A DNA stretch of 64,000 bases, from positions 372,001 through 436,000 of the forward strand of contig CAXXUP010000006.1 in assembly GCA_963662765.2 (NCBI GenBank), written 5' to 3'. Each line of letters starts with the position of its first letter. Position 1 is the stretch's first letter. A model generated the notes under the pieces. That model was not told where the DNA came from and searched no databases. It saw only the letters and a list, made by a program, of their open reading frames with translations. Below are positions 11,856 to 20,385 of the stretch, piece after piece. The translations under genes and the position numbers were made by a program. The stretch is from DATMXT01 sp963662765. GTDB lineage: Bacteria; Bacillota; Clostridia; Oscillospirales; Feifaniaceae.

Positions 11856-13780
11856 TGGGGGACACGCTGACACATAAATTAATCCGGTCGCACCTCGTCT
11901 CGGGCGAGATGACGGCCGGGAGTGAGATTGCCATTTGCATTGACCAGACGTTGACCCAGGACTCGACCGGCACCATGGCCTATTTGCAGCTCGAAGCCAT
12001 GGGTATCGGCAGGGTCAAGACAAAGCTGTCGGTCGCCTATGTTGACCACAATATGCTGCAGGCGGACTTTGAAAATGCCGACGACCACAAATACATTCAG
12101 ACAGTCGCCAAAAGGCACGGCGTGCGCTTTTCGCGGCCCGGAAACGGAATTTGCCATCAGGTGCATCTCGAGCGGTTTTCAAAGCCGGGGGAGACACTGC
12201 TTGGCTCCGACAGCCATACCCCGACTTGCGGGGCAGTCGGCATGCTTGCCATCGGGGCGGGCGGGCTCGACGTGGCGGTCGCTATGGGGGGCGGGGCCTA
12301 CCGCACCACGATGCCCAAAGTCTGCCGGGTGAGCCTTACGGGCTCCCTGCCGCCGATGGTTTCGGCCAAGGACGTCATTTTGGATGTCCTGCGCAGGCTC
12401 TCTGTCAAGGGCGGCGTCGGCAAGGTCATGGAGTACGGCGGAGACGGACTTGCGAGCCTGACGGTGCCGGAGCGGGCCACCATCACGAACATGGGGGCGG
12501 AGCTTGGCGCTACGACCTCCATCTTCCCGAGCGACGACGTCACCCGCCAGTTTATGCAAGCGCAAGGTCGCGGGGGCGACTGGACGGGGCTTGTAGCTGA
12601 TGCGGACGCCTGCTACGACGAGGAGCTCACGATTGACCTTGCGTCACTCCAGCCGCTTGTCGCGCAGCCGGACAGCCCCGACAAGGTCGCGCCGGTTTCA
12701 CAGTGCGCCGGAATCAAAGTCGATCAGGTCTGCATCGGCAGCTGCACCAACTCGTCATTCGCCGATATGATGAAAGTGGCGGCCATCTTAGAGGGCAGCA
12801 CGGTGGCCGAGGGAGTCAGCCTCACCGTCTCGCCGGGGTCTAGACAAGTGCTCTCGATGCTGGCGGCAAACGGGGCCTTAGCCGCGATGGTAGGGGCGGG
12901 GGCCAGAATTTTGGAGTCGGCCTGCGGCCCTTGCATCGGCATGGGTCAGGCTCCTGCGACGGGCGCCGTCTCGCTGCGCACCTTCAACCGCAATTTCCAT
13001 GGGCGCAGCGGCACCGTCTCGGCCGGAATTTACCTTGTAAGCCCCGAGACGGCGGCGGTCTCGGCCATCGCCGGCACCTTGACCGACCCGCGCGGATTTG
13101 GCCCGGTGCCGGCTTCCCCTGTGCCGGCCTGGTTTCCGGGGGATGACAACATGGTCGTGCCCCCTGATGCGGATGGTATCACCGAGGTCGTGCGCGGCCC
13201 CAACATCAAGCCTTTCCCAAAGGGCAGACCGGTCGCAGGCGACGTCACAGGCGCTCTTCTCATCAAGGTGGGGGACAACATCACGACCGACCACATCATG
13301 CCCTCCAATGCAAAGCTGCTGCCCTACAGGTCCAACATCCCGTATCTCTCTGATTTCTGCTTAACACCCTGCGATGCGGACTTCCCCGAACGGGCAAAAA
13401 AGGCGGGCGGCGGAATCATCGCGGCAGGCGCCAACTACGGGCAGGGCTCGTCCCGTGAGCACGCAGCCTTAGCGCCCCTCTATCTCGGGGTGCGGGCTGT
13501 CATCGCTTTATCCTTTGCCAGAATTCACAAGGCCAATCTTATCAATAACGGCATCCTGCCGCTCACTTTTATTGATCCCGCAGACTATGACGCCCTGACT
13601 TTAGGGGATGAGCTTGTCATTGAGGACGCCTCGGCACAGCTCGGTTATGAGACCGTCACGGTTAAAAACTGGACGACCGGCAAGACCTTTGTCACGGCTG
13701 CGGGCTTTTCGGAGTACGAAAAAGAGCTCTTGCGGGCGGGCGGGCTCATCAATTTGATCGGAGGCGGCAAGAATGCGTGA
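11855..13780 (+). CDS. Aconitate hydratase
   Basis: 641-aa aconitase of the shorter bacterial type; it catalyses citrate to isocitrate via cis-aconitate. The three [4Fe-4S] ligands are visible as Cys293 (CIGSCTNS) and Cys357/Cys360 (CGPCIGMG). The substrate motif GSDSHTPTCGA is near residues 117-127. The swivelling C-terminal domain carries the GQGSSREHAAL loop (about 538-548). Start ATG overlaps the upstream stop, with AGGAGAGGGG as ribosome site. Its last 8 bases overlap the IDH start. Second step of the operon. Confidence 0.95.
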   Translation: MGDTLTHKLIRSHLVSGEMTAGSEIAICIDQTLTQDSTGTMAYLQLEAMGIGRVKTKLSVAYVDHNMLQADFENADDHKYIQTVAKRHGVRFSRPGNGICHQVHLERFSKPGETLLGSDSHTPTCGAVGMLAIGAGGLDVAVAMGGGAYRTTMPKVCRVSLTGSLPPMVSAKDVILDVLRRLSVKGGVGKVMEYGGDGLASLTVPERATITNMGAELGATTSIFPSDDVTRQFMQAQGRGGDWTGLVADADACYDEELTIDLASLQPLVAQPDSPDKVAPVSQCAGIKVDQVCIGSCTNSSFADMMKVAAILEGSTVAEGVSLTVSPGSRQVLSMLAANGALAAMVGAGARILESACGPCIGMGQAPATGAVSLRTFNRNFHGRSGTVSAGIYLVSPETAAVSAIAGTLTDPRGFGPVPASPVPAWFPGDDNMVVPPDADGITEVVRGPNIKPFPKGRPVAGDVTGALLIKVGDNITTDHIMPSNAKLLPYRSNIPYLSDFCLTPCDADFPERAKKAGGGIIAAGANYGQGSSREHAALAPLYLGVRAVIALSFARIHKANLINNGILPLTFIDPADYDALTLGDELVIEDASAQLGYETVTVKNWTTGKTFVTAAGFSEYEKELLRAGGLINLIGGGKNA

Positions 13781-14781
13781 TGTCATACTAATTCCCGGCG
13801 ACGGCATCGGCCCCGAGGTTGCGGCTGCAGCCCGGACGGTGCTCGACGCCACCGGCGTCGGCCTAAACTGGATTTTGGCAAAAGCCGGGGCCGGCTGCAT
13901 CGAGGCTTACGGTGTGCCGCTGCCAAAAGAGACCGTCGACGCCATCCGGTCAGTCGGCGTCGCTCTAAAGGGCCCGGTCACAACGCCTGTCGGCACCGGC
14001 TTTCGCAGTGTGAATGTGGCGCTGCGGCAAGAGCTCCAGCTCTACGTCAACTTGCGGCCGGTGAAAAGCATTCCCGGCATCCCCTCCCGGTACGAGGGGG
14101 TCGACCTGATCATCGTGCGGGAGAATATGGAGGACCTCTATGCCGGCGTTGAGCACATGGTGGGGGAGGACGCGGCCGAGAGCATTAAAATTTTCACGCG
14201 GGGCGGCTGTCAGCGGATTTTGCGGTGGGGCTTCGAGTACGCCGTCAAAAACGGCCGCAAAAAAGTGACGGCCGTGCACAAGGCCAACATCATGAAGCTG
14301 ACCGACGGCATGTTTTTATCCGAAGCCCGCAAAATGGCGGCGGAGTATCCTAATCTTGCCTTTGAGGACAAGATTGTCGACGCCCTCTGCATGGAACTTG
14401 TGACGGCGCCGGAAAAGTTTGATGTACTGATACTCCCGAACCTCTACGGCGACATCGTTTCCGACCTTGGCGCGGGCCTTGTGGGCGGCCTTGGCGTCGC
14501 CCCCGGCGCAAATTTGGGCGACCATGCGGCCGTATTCGAGGCGGTCCACGGCTCAGCGCCCACAATCGCCGGCAAAAAACATCGCAAACCCGACTTCGCT
14601 TATCTTATCGGGCGCCATGCTGCTGCGGCACATCGGCGAAGAAGGGGCGGCAAAAGCGGTCGAGGGTGCCGTCGCCGCAGTCGCCATGGAGGGCGATGCC
14701 TTGACGGCGGAGCACGGCGGTACGACCGGCACAAGGGAGCTTGCAGTTGCGATCGCGGCAAAGGTCAGGGACTTTACCTGA
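13773..14781 (+). CDS. NAD-type isocitrate dehydrogenase, frameshifted
   Basis: Isocitrate/isopropylmalate dehydrogenase family. Recognisable are the N-terminal LIPGDGIGPEV, the LRPVKSIPG and VRENMEDLYAG blocks, a catalytic Lys in AVHKANIMK, and LYGDIVSDLGAGLVGG. With neighbours making citrate and isocitrate, NAD-isocitrate dehydrogenase (to 2-oxoglutarate) is preferred over LeuB. The reading frame breaks at a run of six A (14574-14579). The frame in use continues as nonsense to 14834. Dropping one A restores KNIANPTSLILSGAMLLRHIGEEGA and a natural C-terminus ending at the TGA 14779-14781, giving about 335 aa, the usual length. A homopolymer sequencing error is likely; a genuine mutation is possible. 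It overlaps the aconitase gene by 8 bp. Confidence 0.88.
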
Positions 14782-14786
14782 AATGT

Positions 14787-14815
14787 CAAAGCCGGCCATT
14801 AGGCCGGCTTTTTGT
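14787..14815 (+). terminator. Terminator of citrate operon
   Basis: Stem AAGCCGGCC / GGCCGGCTT with loop ATTA, then TTTGTTGTT. It lies 6 bp after the corrected IDH stop, which itself supports 14781 as the real end of that gene. Confidence 0.88.
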
Positions 14816-14843
14816 TGTTATTTGTTCGGTTTAGGCCTATAAT
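14815..14843 (+). promoter_or_regulatory. Promoter of ylmH-like gene
   Basis: -35 TTGTTA (14815-14820), 17 bp spacer, perfect -10 TATAAT (14838-14843), about 33 bp before the TTG start at 14876. Confidence 0.75.
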
Positions 14844-14875
14844 TGAGCTATTGAAAAGAAGGGAGGGAGATCCGC

Positions 14876-15574
14876 TTGCAAGATGAGGAACGGCACCTCA
14901 AAAACCGCTTTTTTGAACTTGATGCAAGAGGCGGATGCTCCGACTTTCTGACCCCGGCGCAGCAGCAAATTTTAGCCCGCACCGGCCTTGTCTGGACCCT
15001 CGACGGGGGACACCCTGAGGCAGAGCGGCAAGTGGCTGTTTTCGGGGAGGGCGGGGCGGGGATCGCCTGTCTTGAAATTGCGCCCCTGTCGGAGAAGTTC
15101 GCGGGGGAGGTGTCCCACAGAGACTTTCTTGGGGCCCTCATGGGCCTTGGAATTCGCCGCGAAACGATGGGGGACATCGTCCTTGTCGGCAAGACGGGCT
15201 ACCTCTTTTGCTTTGAGAGCGTCGCGGACTTCATCCTGACAGAGCTTACGGAGGTCGGGCGCACACGGGTCAAAGTCGCAAGAGGACATCTGCCGGAGGG
15301 GACGGTGGCGCTTCCGGAGCCGTCCACGGTTGTCGTCTCCTCAATTCGGCTTGACGGGCTTGTCGCCGCGGTCTTTGACCTTTCGCGCTCCGAGAGCGCA
15401 GAGCTCTTTGCCAAGGAACGGGTTATGATTGGGGGGGCTCCCGTCAAAGGCCCCACGCAGGAGCCAAAGCCCTTTGACATCGTCTCGGTGCGCGGTCTTG
15501 GCCGCTTTAGGTACGAGGGGGAAGTGCAAGAGACGAAAAAGGGCCGCCTGCGGGTATTAATCAGAAAGTATTGA
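14876..15574 (+). CDS. YlmH-like S4-domain RNA-binding protein
   Basis: 232 aa of the YlmH family. The N-terminal two thirds match the YlmH fold (RFFELDARGGCSDFLTPAQQQIL, LMGLGIRRETMGDIVL). The C-terminal ~65 residues are an S4 RNA-binding domain (IRLDGLVAAVFDLSRSESAELFAKERVMIGG then VRGLGRFRYEG). B. subtilis YlmH is linked to ribosome quality control and lies in the division/sepF region, but no division genes are near here. Start TTG at 14876 is supported by GGGAGGGA (14861-14868). It is followed after 11 bp by the FAD oxidoreductase gene, so the two are probably co-transcribed. Confidence 0.9.
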   Translation: MQDEERHLKNRFFELDARGGCSDFLTPAQQQILARTGLVWTLDGGHPEAERQVAVFGEGGAGIACLEIAPLSEKFAGEVSHRDFLGALMGLGIRRETMGDIVLVGKTGYLFCFESVADFILTELTEVGRTRVKVARGHLPEGTVALPEPSTVVVSSIRLDGLVAAVFDLSRSESAELFAKERVMIGGAPVKGPTQEPKPFDIVSVRGLGRFRYEGEVQETKKGRLRVLIRKY

Positions 15575-15585
15575 GAGGCGAAAAT

Positions 15586-17058
15586 ATGAAAGTCGTCATC
15601 ATCGGGGGCGGAGTTTCGGGGCTTACGGCCGGCATCTATCTGCAAAAGGCCGGTTTTGAGACTGAAATTTACGAAAAGAATGCAACACTCGGTGGGGAGT
15701 GCACCGGCTGGGACCGAAGCGGATATCACATCGACAACTGTATCCACTGGCTGATGGGCACGACGCCGGGCGGCGATCTGTACGACATCTGGCATACGGT
15801 CGGCATCCTGGATGCGGGCCTCCACCATGCCGACAAGATGTACACCTCGGTACTGGGCGGACAGTCGCTGACGCTCTGGGCGGACATGGAGCGCACAAAA
15901 GCCGAGATGCTGGCCCTCTCTCCGGGGGATGCTGCGGCGATAGAAGAGCTGATGAAGGACGCTGCTGTCGGAGCCAAATGCGCCATTCCGGCCGGAAAGC
16001 CGCCGGAGCTCATGGGCGCCATGGAGGGGATCAAATTCGGCCTCTCCATGCGGGAACCGCTTTCCCTCATTCGAAAATACGCGGGGACCGACACCGGTGA
16101 CCTTGCGGCAAAGTTCCGCCATCCGCTCATCCGGTGCCTCATTACGGACTTTTGCCCAAAGGAGTCCTTGGGACAGTCCTTTCCCATCGCCTACGGCAAC
16201 TTCACCTCAGGCGACGGCGGCGTGCCGTTCGGCGGCTCAAAAGCCGCCGCGCAGCGCATGCGCGCCAGGTACGAAGAGCTTGGCGGCCGGGTTTTCGCAC
16301 CGGCTGTGGCTTTGAAATTCGCCGTGGAAGGCGACCTTATCACGGGGCTGCTGCTAAAGGACGGCACCTTTGTCAAGGGTGACTTCTTTGTCGCGGCCTG
16401 CGACCTGTGGGTCACCTTCGAGAGGCTGCTGGGCTGGCACTATGCCGAAGAAAAAATTCGGAAGATGTACGAAAACCGTGCCGCCTATCCGGTCTACGGC
16501 ATGTTCCAGGCGGCATACGCCGTCGACAGCGGCGAGGATGCCATTGATGGCGACGTCATCATGGATTTTGAGGCGGAGGAGTCCTGGATGAATGGCCGGG
16601 TCTCGGTCAAGACCTACGCCTACGAGCCCGGCTTCGCGCCGCCCGGAAAACAGATTGTGCAGGCGCTGCTGGGGCTCACCGAGGAGGCTTACGACGTCTG
16701 GTCAAAGCTTGACAAGGACCGTCCCGCCTACGAGGCCAAGAAGATGGAGCTTGCGGACCGTCTGCGCCAAAGAATCGAGGCCTTTGCCCCCGCTTACAAG
16801 GACAACATGACGCTGCTCGACACTTGGACTCCCATGACCTACGAGCGGTGGTGCTGCGCCTTCAAGGGATACAACCAGGCCTTCACCCTCACAAAAAAGA
16901 GCGCTAAAAATCCCTATCCGTCCGCCTATGTCAAGGGGCTGAAAAATGTGGTCCTGTCCGGCCAGTGGCTCTCTCCACCGGGAGGGCTGCCGGGGGCCGC
17001 CATTCAGGGCAAATACGCCGCCATCCGCGTCGAGGCGCTTGCCGGGAAAATGAAATAA
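15586..17058 (+). CDS. Phytoene desaturase-like FAD oxidoreductase
   Basis: 490-aa NAD(P)/FAD-dependent oxidoreductase of the phytoene dehydrogenase/CrtI group (COG1233). The N-terminal Rossmann dinucleotide site is VVIIGGGVSGLTAGIYLQKAG followed by the acidic strand end in EIYEKN. The C-terminal FAD motif is near LSGQWLSPPGGLPGAA (about residues 462-478). No carotenoid genes such as crtB are adjacent, so the substrate is unknown; clostridia carry several such paralogues. The ATG at 15586 is chosen over an in-frame TTG five codons upstream because GAGAGG sits properly before it. It ends before a strong bidirectional terminator. Confidence 0.85.
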   Translation: MKVVIIGGGVSGLTAGIYLQKAGFETEIYEKNATLGGECTGWDRSGYHIDNCIHWLMGTTPGGDLYDIWHTVGILDAGLHHADKMYTSVLGGQSLTLWADMERTKAEMLALSPGDAAAIEELMKDAAVGAKCAIPAGKPPELMGAMEGIKFGLSMREPLSLIRKYAGTDTGDLAAKFRHPLIRCLITDFCPKESLGQSFPIAYGNFTSGDGGVPFGGSKAAAQRMRARYEELGGRVFAPAVALKFAVEGDLITGLLLKDGTFVKGDFFVAACDLWVTFERLLGWHYAEEKIRKMYENRAAYPVYGMFQAAYAVDSGEDAIDGDVIMDFEAEESWMNGRVSVKTYAYEPGFAPPGKQIVQALLGLTEEAYDVWSKLDKDRPAYEAKKMELADRLRQRIEAFAPAYKDNMTLLDTWTPMTYERWCCAFKGYNQAFTLTKKSAKNPYPSAYVKGLKNVVLSGQWLSPPGGLPGAAIQGKYAAIRVEALAGKMK

Positions 17059-17095
17059 AAAAAAGAGGAGCTTGTGGCTCCTCTTTTTTATTTTT
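17059..17095. terminator. Bidirectional terminator
   Basis: Stem AAAAAAGAGGAGC / GCTCCTCTTTTTT with loop TTGTG. It serves the plus-strand FAD gene and, on the other strand, the end of the proBA operon whose last stop codon touches it. Confidence 0.93.
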
Positions 17096-17453
17096 ACGCA
17101 TCGGGCGGGAGAAACTGGTCGGGCCCCGCCGCTAAGATTTCCTTTGCAGCCTCGGCGTCCCTCGCATCGACCAAAATGGCCCGTATGCCGGTTGACCCGC
17201 TCATCAGCTCGGCCGGGCTTGAGCACCCGAAAATGCGCACCCGGATGCCGCAGGACTCTAAGAGCGAGTAGATGATGGTGGTCTGGACATAGCCCCAGGT
17301 GCCCGTTACGGGGACAAGATCGGTGAGCGCCATCAGGGGCGCTTTGGGGACAAAATCAGCAGGCGCTGCGCCCAAAAGCAGCTCCGCGTCACAGTCGGTG
17401 CAGCGGGTATAGCCCTCTCTGTATGTTTCACCGCAGTATGGACAATATGACAT
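17094..17453 (-). CDS. Zinc-ribbon + DUF2007 protein
   Basis: 119 aa. An N-terminal zinc ribbon (CPYCGETYREGYTRCTDC, residues 4-21) is fused to a DUF2007-type putative signal-transducing domain (about 42-110). That domain has the typical IIYSLLESCGIRVRIFG and AKEILA segments. DUF2007 folds resemble PII-like ferredoxin-fold domains, but no function is proven. It is the last gene of a four-gene minus-strand operon after proB, proA and a NifX-like gene, starting 8 nt after the previous stop with GAGG ahead. Confidence 0.8.
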   Translation of the reverse strand: MSYCPYCGETYREGYTRCTDCDAELLLGAAPADFVPKAPLMALTDLVPVTGTWGYVQTTIIYSLLESCGIRVRIFGCSSPAELMSGSTGIRAILVDARDAEAAKEILAAGPDQFLPPDA

Positions 17454-17461
17454 GCCCTACC

Positions 17462-17920
17462 TCACTTATCTTTCTTGCCGAAAAGGGAGCGCAGCCCGCC
17501 GCCTTTATTGCCGCTCTCAGCTCTCTTGGCCTCCCACTCTTTTTTCTTCACATACATCGCATCGCCGCCCGCGAGTTGGGTACCCTTGCCCCACATGCCG
17601 GTGTTGAGGTGGTGCTTTTGTTCAATGTGCATCCGAACGCATTCGTCGGCATTGCCGGTATTGCCGGTGAGCAGCCGGATGTTGGCCTCGGCGGTTGCCA
17701 GCCGCGTGCCATCCTTGATTTGATCGCAGATGAGCAGGTTTGTGACCTTTGCACCCAGATCCATTGCGTGGGAGGCCGCCGAGTGGCCTTTAAAGGGGAA
17801 GATGTCGGTGCTCGTGATGGTGCCGTCCTCCTCGACCACGTAGACCTTAAACTGGGTGGCCTTATCAAAGCTCTTTGCGATATTTCCGTCTTCATAGGGA
17901 ACCGAGATGGTTGTAAACAA
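17462..17920 (-). CDS. NifB/NifX-family cluster-binding-like protein
   Basis: 152 aa resembling the dinitrogenase iron-molybdenum cofactor-binding superfamily (NifX/NafY/VnfX fold). The match is ISVPYEDGNIAKSFDKATQFKVY at the N-terminus and the helix-strand pattern DLGAKVTNLLICDQIKDGT..AEANIRLLTGNTGNADECV. After residue 105 it has an extra Lys-rich tail (KKKEWEAKRAESGNKGGG, GKKDK). No nitrogenase genes are nearby, so a scaffold or metal-related role is only inferred from family. Start TTG at 17920 with GGAG ahead. Third gene of the proBA operon. Confidence 0.7.
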   Translation of the reverse strand: MFTTISVPYEDGNIAKSFDKATQFKVYVVEEDGTITSTDIFPFKGHSAASHAMDLGAKVTNLLICDQIKDGTRLATAEANIRLLTGNTGNADECVRMHIEQKHHLNTGMWGKGTQLAGGDAMYVKKKEWEAKRAESGNKGGGLRSLFGKKDK

Positions 17921-17945
17921 GGTGTGTTCGCTCCTTTTTGATACG

Positions 17946-19190
17946 TTATCTGATTTGGCCGGTGCCGTAGATTTGATACTTGGTCGTGGTGAGCTCCTTC
18001 AGCCCGATGGGCCCGCGGGCGTGGAGCTTCTGGTTGGAGATGCCCATTTCGGCGCCCATTCCAAATTCCGCGCCGTCCGTAAACCGGGTGGAGGCGTTGA
18101 CGTAGACGGCCGCGGCATCGACTTGCTGCATGAAGGTTTCGGCCGCCGCGTAAGACTCGGTGACGATGGCCTCACTGTGGTGGGTGCCGTATTTCGTGAT
18201 GTGCTCGATTGCCTCTGTGACAGACCCCACGACCTTCACGGACAGGATATAGTCGAGATACTCGGTGTAGTAGTCGTCCTCCGTTGCCGCGTTGATGCCG
18301 GGCAAAATGGCGCAGGTCTCGGGGCAGCCCCGAAGCTCGACATTTTTCGTGTCAAGCTTTGCTTTTGCCATGGGCAAAAACTCAGCCGCGACGGCGCGGT
18401 GGACTAAAAGCGACTCGGCCGCGTTGCAGACCGATGGCCGCGAGGTCTTGGCGTTAAAGATGATGTCTGCCGCCATTTCGAGGTTTGCCGACTCGTCGAC
18501 ATACACATGGCAGTTTCCGGTGCCGGTCTCGATGACCGGAACGATGGAATTTTTCACGACGGCGTCGATCAGCCTTGCCGAGCCCCGGGGAATCAGTACG
18601 TCAATGTAGCCGTAGAGGCGCATCATGGCATTTGCGCTGTCGTGGGTCGTGTCGGTCACAAGCTGGACGGCGTCGCGGGGGAGCCCCACCGACTGGATTG
18701 CGTCCCGCATAATTTCGGCAAAAATAGTGTTGGAATGGATGGCCTCCTTGCCGCCCCGCAGAATGCAGGCGTTGCCCGACTTGATGCACAGTGACGCTGC
18801 GTCGACGGTCACATTGGGCCTGGACTCGTAGATCATGCCGATGACCCCGAGCGGCACTTTCGTGCGCAGCACCCGCATGCCGTTAGGCCTAGTGATGCCG
18901 GACTCCACGACGCCGACAGGGTCGGGCAGGGTGATGATGTCTCTTGTTGCCGCTGCGATGCCCTCGATGCGGGCAGGCGTGAGCGACAGCCTGTCGAGCA
19001 TGACGGCGCCGATGCCGTTTTGCGCGGCTTTAGCGGTGTCCTCATCGTTTGCCGCCATAATGGCGGCTGTGTTCTCTATCAGTGCACAAGCGATTGCTTC
19101 AAGTGCCCCGTCTCGCTGGGCACTGGGGGCGCAGCCAAGTAGCCTCGCTGCGGCTGCGGCCTTTTCGCCCATTTCGGTCATATCGTACAT
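17946..19190 (-). CDS. proA: Gamma-glutamyl phosphate reductase
   Basis: 414 aa, full length for ProA, which reduces glutamyl-5-phosphate to glutamate-5-semialdehyde with NADPH in proline synthesis. Recognisable blocks are VPLGVIGMIYESRPNVTVDAASLCIKSGNACILRGGKEA, the dinucleotide-loop IPRGSARLI, and the catalytic-cysteine region KTSRPSVCNAAESLLVH. It starts 3 nt after the proB stop, with its ribosome site GGGAGG inside the end of proB. Cytoplasmic. Confidence 0.97.
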   Translation of the reverse strand: MYDMTEMGEKAAAAARLLGCAPSAQRDGALEAIACALIENTAAIMAANDEDTAKAAQNGIGAVMLDRLSLTPARIEGIAAATRDIITLPDPVGVVESGITRPNGMRVLRTKVPLGVIGMIYESRPNVTVDAASLCIKSGNACILRGGKEAIHSNTIFAEIMRDAIQSVGLPRDAVQLVTDTTHDSANAMMRLYGYIDVLIPRGSARLIDAVVKNSIVPVIETGTGNCHVYVDESANLEMAADIIFNAKTSRPSVCNAAESLLVHRAVAAEFLPMAKAKLDTKNVELRGCPETCAILPGINAATEDDYYTEYLDYILSVKVVGSVTEAIEHITKYGTHHSEAIVTESYAAAETFMQQVDAAAVYVNASTRFTDGAEFGMGAEMGISNQKLHARGPIGLKELTTTKYQIYGTGQIR

Positions 19191-19193
19191 AAA

Positions 19194-19982
19194 TTAATCC
19201 TCCCAAATAAATTGTGTGCCCACTTTGGCACCGTCGAACAGCTCGTAGAGCAGTTCGGGTTTTTCCCCGTTCATGATGGCCATCGGGATACCGGCCCTAC
19301 AGGCAATTTCGGCAGCCCGAAGCTTTGTCACCATTCCGCCGGTTCCGCGATCGGACCCGGCAGACCCAGCGAGCGCCATGATTTCTGGCGTGAGTGCCGT
19401 CACAACGTCGAGCTTTTTCGCATCGGCGTCGCTGCGGGGGTCGGCCGTATAAAGGCCGTCTATATCGCTCATGAGCACCAGTGCGTCTGCCCCCGCCATA
19501 ACGGCTACGACCGCCGACAGCGTGTCGTTGTCGCCAAAGGCGATCTCTTCGACGGCCACAGTGTCATTTTCATTGAATACAGGGATCGTGTCGAGCGCCA
19601 GCAGCCGCGAGATCGTGTTGACAATGTTGGTGCGGCGCTCTTCGTGGGACACGTCCTCATGGGTTAAGAGCACCTGCGCCGCAACGTGGTTATAGTTTTG
19701 AAATAAGTGGTCGTACATGGCCATCAGCTCGCACTGGCCGACGGCGGCGACCGCCTGTTTTGTCTGTGTGTCACGAGGTCGGGAGGTTAAACGAAGCTTG
19801 CCAACGCCTACGGCAATGGCGCCGGACGAGACGAGTAATATCTCGCGTCCGGAATTTTTGAGATCCGCCAGCACCTTGCAGAGCTGCTCGATGCGCCGGA
19901 TGTTCATACGGCCGGTTTCGTATGTCAGGGTGGAAGTGCCCACCTTGACCACGATGCGCCGCGCTTCTTTAAATGACTTCAT
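19194..19982 (-). CDS. proB: Glutamate 5-kinase (short form, no PUA)
   Basis: 262-aa glutamate 5-kinase (amino acid kinase family), first step of proline synthesis. Blocks seen are VVKVGTSTLTYETGRMN at the N-terminus, LLVSSGAIAVGVGKL, PVFNENDTVAVEEIAFGDNDTLSA, and GTGGMVTKLRAAEIA. It lacks the C-terminal PUA domain of the E. coli enzyme (about 367 aa); this short form is common in Firmicutes. Start ATG 19982 follows GAAGGAGG. It opens a four-gene operon with proA, a NifX-like gene and a DUF2007 gene. Confidence 0.97.
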   Translation of the reverse strand: MKSFKEARRIVVKVGTSTLTYETGRMNIRRIEQLCKVLADLKNSGREILLVSSGAIAVGVGKLRLTSRPRDTQTKQAVAAVGQCELMAMYDHLFQNYNHVAAQVLLTHEDVSHEERRTNIVNTISRLLALDTIPVFNENDTVAVEEIAFGDNDTLSAVVAVMAGADALVLMSDIDGLYTADPRSDADAKKLDVVTALTPEIMALAGSAGSDRGTGGMVTKLRAAEIACRAGIPMAIMNGEKPELLYELFDGAKVGTQFIWED

Positions 19983-20054
19983 CGGTGAAAGCCCTCCTTC
20001 GCTCCCGGGCCGTAAGTCTTGTCTGCAAACTTACTTGGCCCAAGCTATTAGTAT

Positions 20055-20083
20055 ATTATAGCAACCTTGAAGCGAAATGGCAA
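20055..20083 (-). promoter_or_regulatory. proBA operon promoter
   Basis: On the minus strand: -35 TTGCCA (20083-20078), 17 bp spacer, perfect -10 TATAAT (20060-20055), giving a leader of about 65 nt before the proB ATG. Confidence 0.8.
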
Positions 20084-20180
20084 CATAAAACGTTTTTTTA
20101 AAGCAGGCACGCCTTGCATTACGGTGCCCGATAAGCCCTGTAATGGAAAACATTTTGGCGTAAGCCCCCCGCCAAATGGG

Positions 20181-20209
20181 TTGACGGGAGCCCAAAAACA
20201 TGGTATACT
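20181..20209 (+). promoter_or_regulatory. tRNA-Ser promoter
   Basis: -35 TTGACG (20181-20186), 17 bp, -10 TATACT (20204-20209), about 50 bp before the tRNA. Confidence 0.78.
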
Positions 20210-20260
20210 TTTTTTCGCTGCAAGCCCTGCTTGCAGCCACGCAGCTAAAAAATGATATAC

Positions 20261-20349
20261 GGAGAGGTATCGAAGCGGTCATAACGGGGCTGACTCGAAA
20301 TCAGTTTGTGGGTAACCACACGCGGGTTCGAATCCCGCCCTCTCCGCCA
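20261..20349 (+). tRNA. tRNA-Ser (CGA)
   Basis: 89-nt class II tRNA. The acceptor GGAGAGG pairs with CCTCTCC, the anticodon loop CTCGAAA gives anticodon CGA, a long variable arm TTGTGGGTAACCACA follows, the T arm carries GGTTCGAATCC, and CCA is encoded. It reads the serine codon UCG. Confidence 0.97.
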
Positions 20350-20385
20350 AAAGCAAAAGGACGCCATTTGGCGTCCTTTTGCTTT
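20350..20385. terminator. GGACGCC-type terminator after tRNA-Ser
   Basis: 16-bp stem AAAGCAAAAGGACGCC / GGCGTCCTTTTGCTTT with loop ATTT directly after the tRNA. It belongs to a family of near-identical stems at 21428, 25512 and 43242. Confidence 0.85.

Noticed and set aside
14571..14585. Programmed -1 frameshift in the IDH gene
   Set aside because: The A-run could slip by -1, but the downstream IDH frame requires +1 or -2, and no stimulatory structure is evident.
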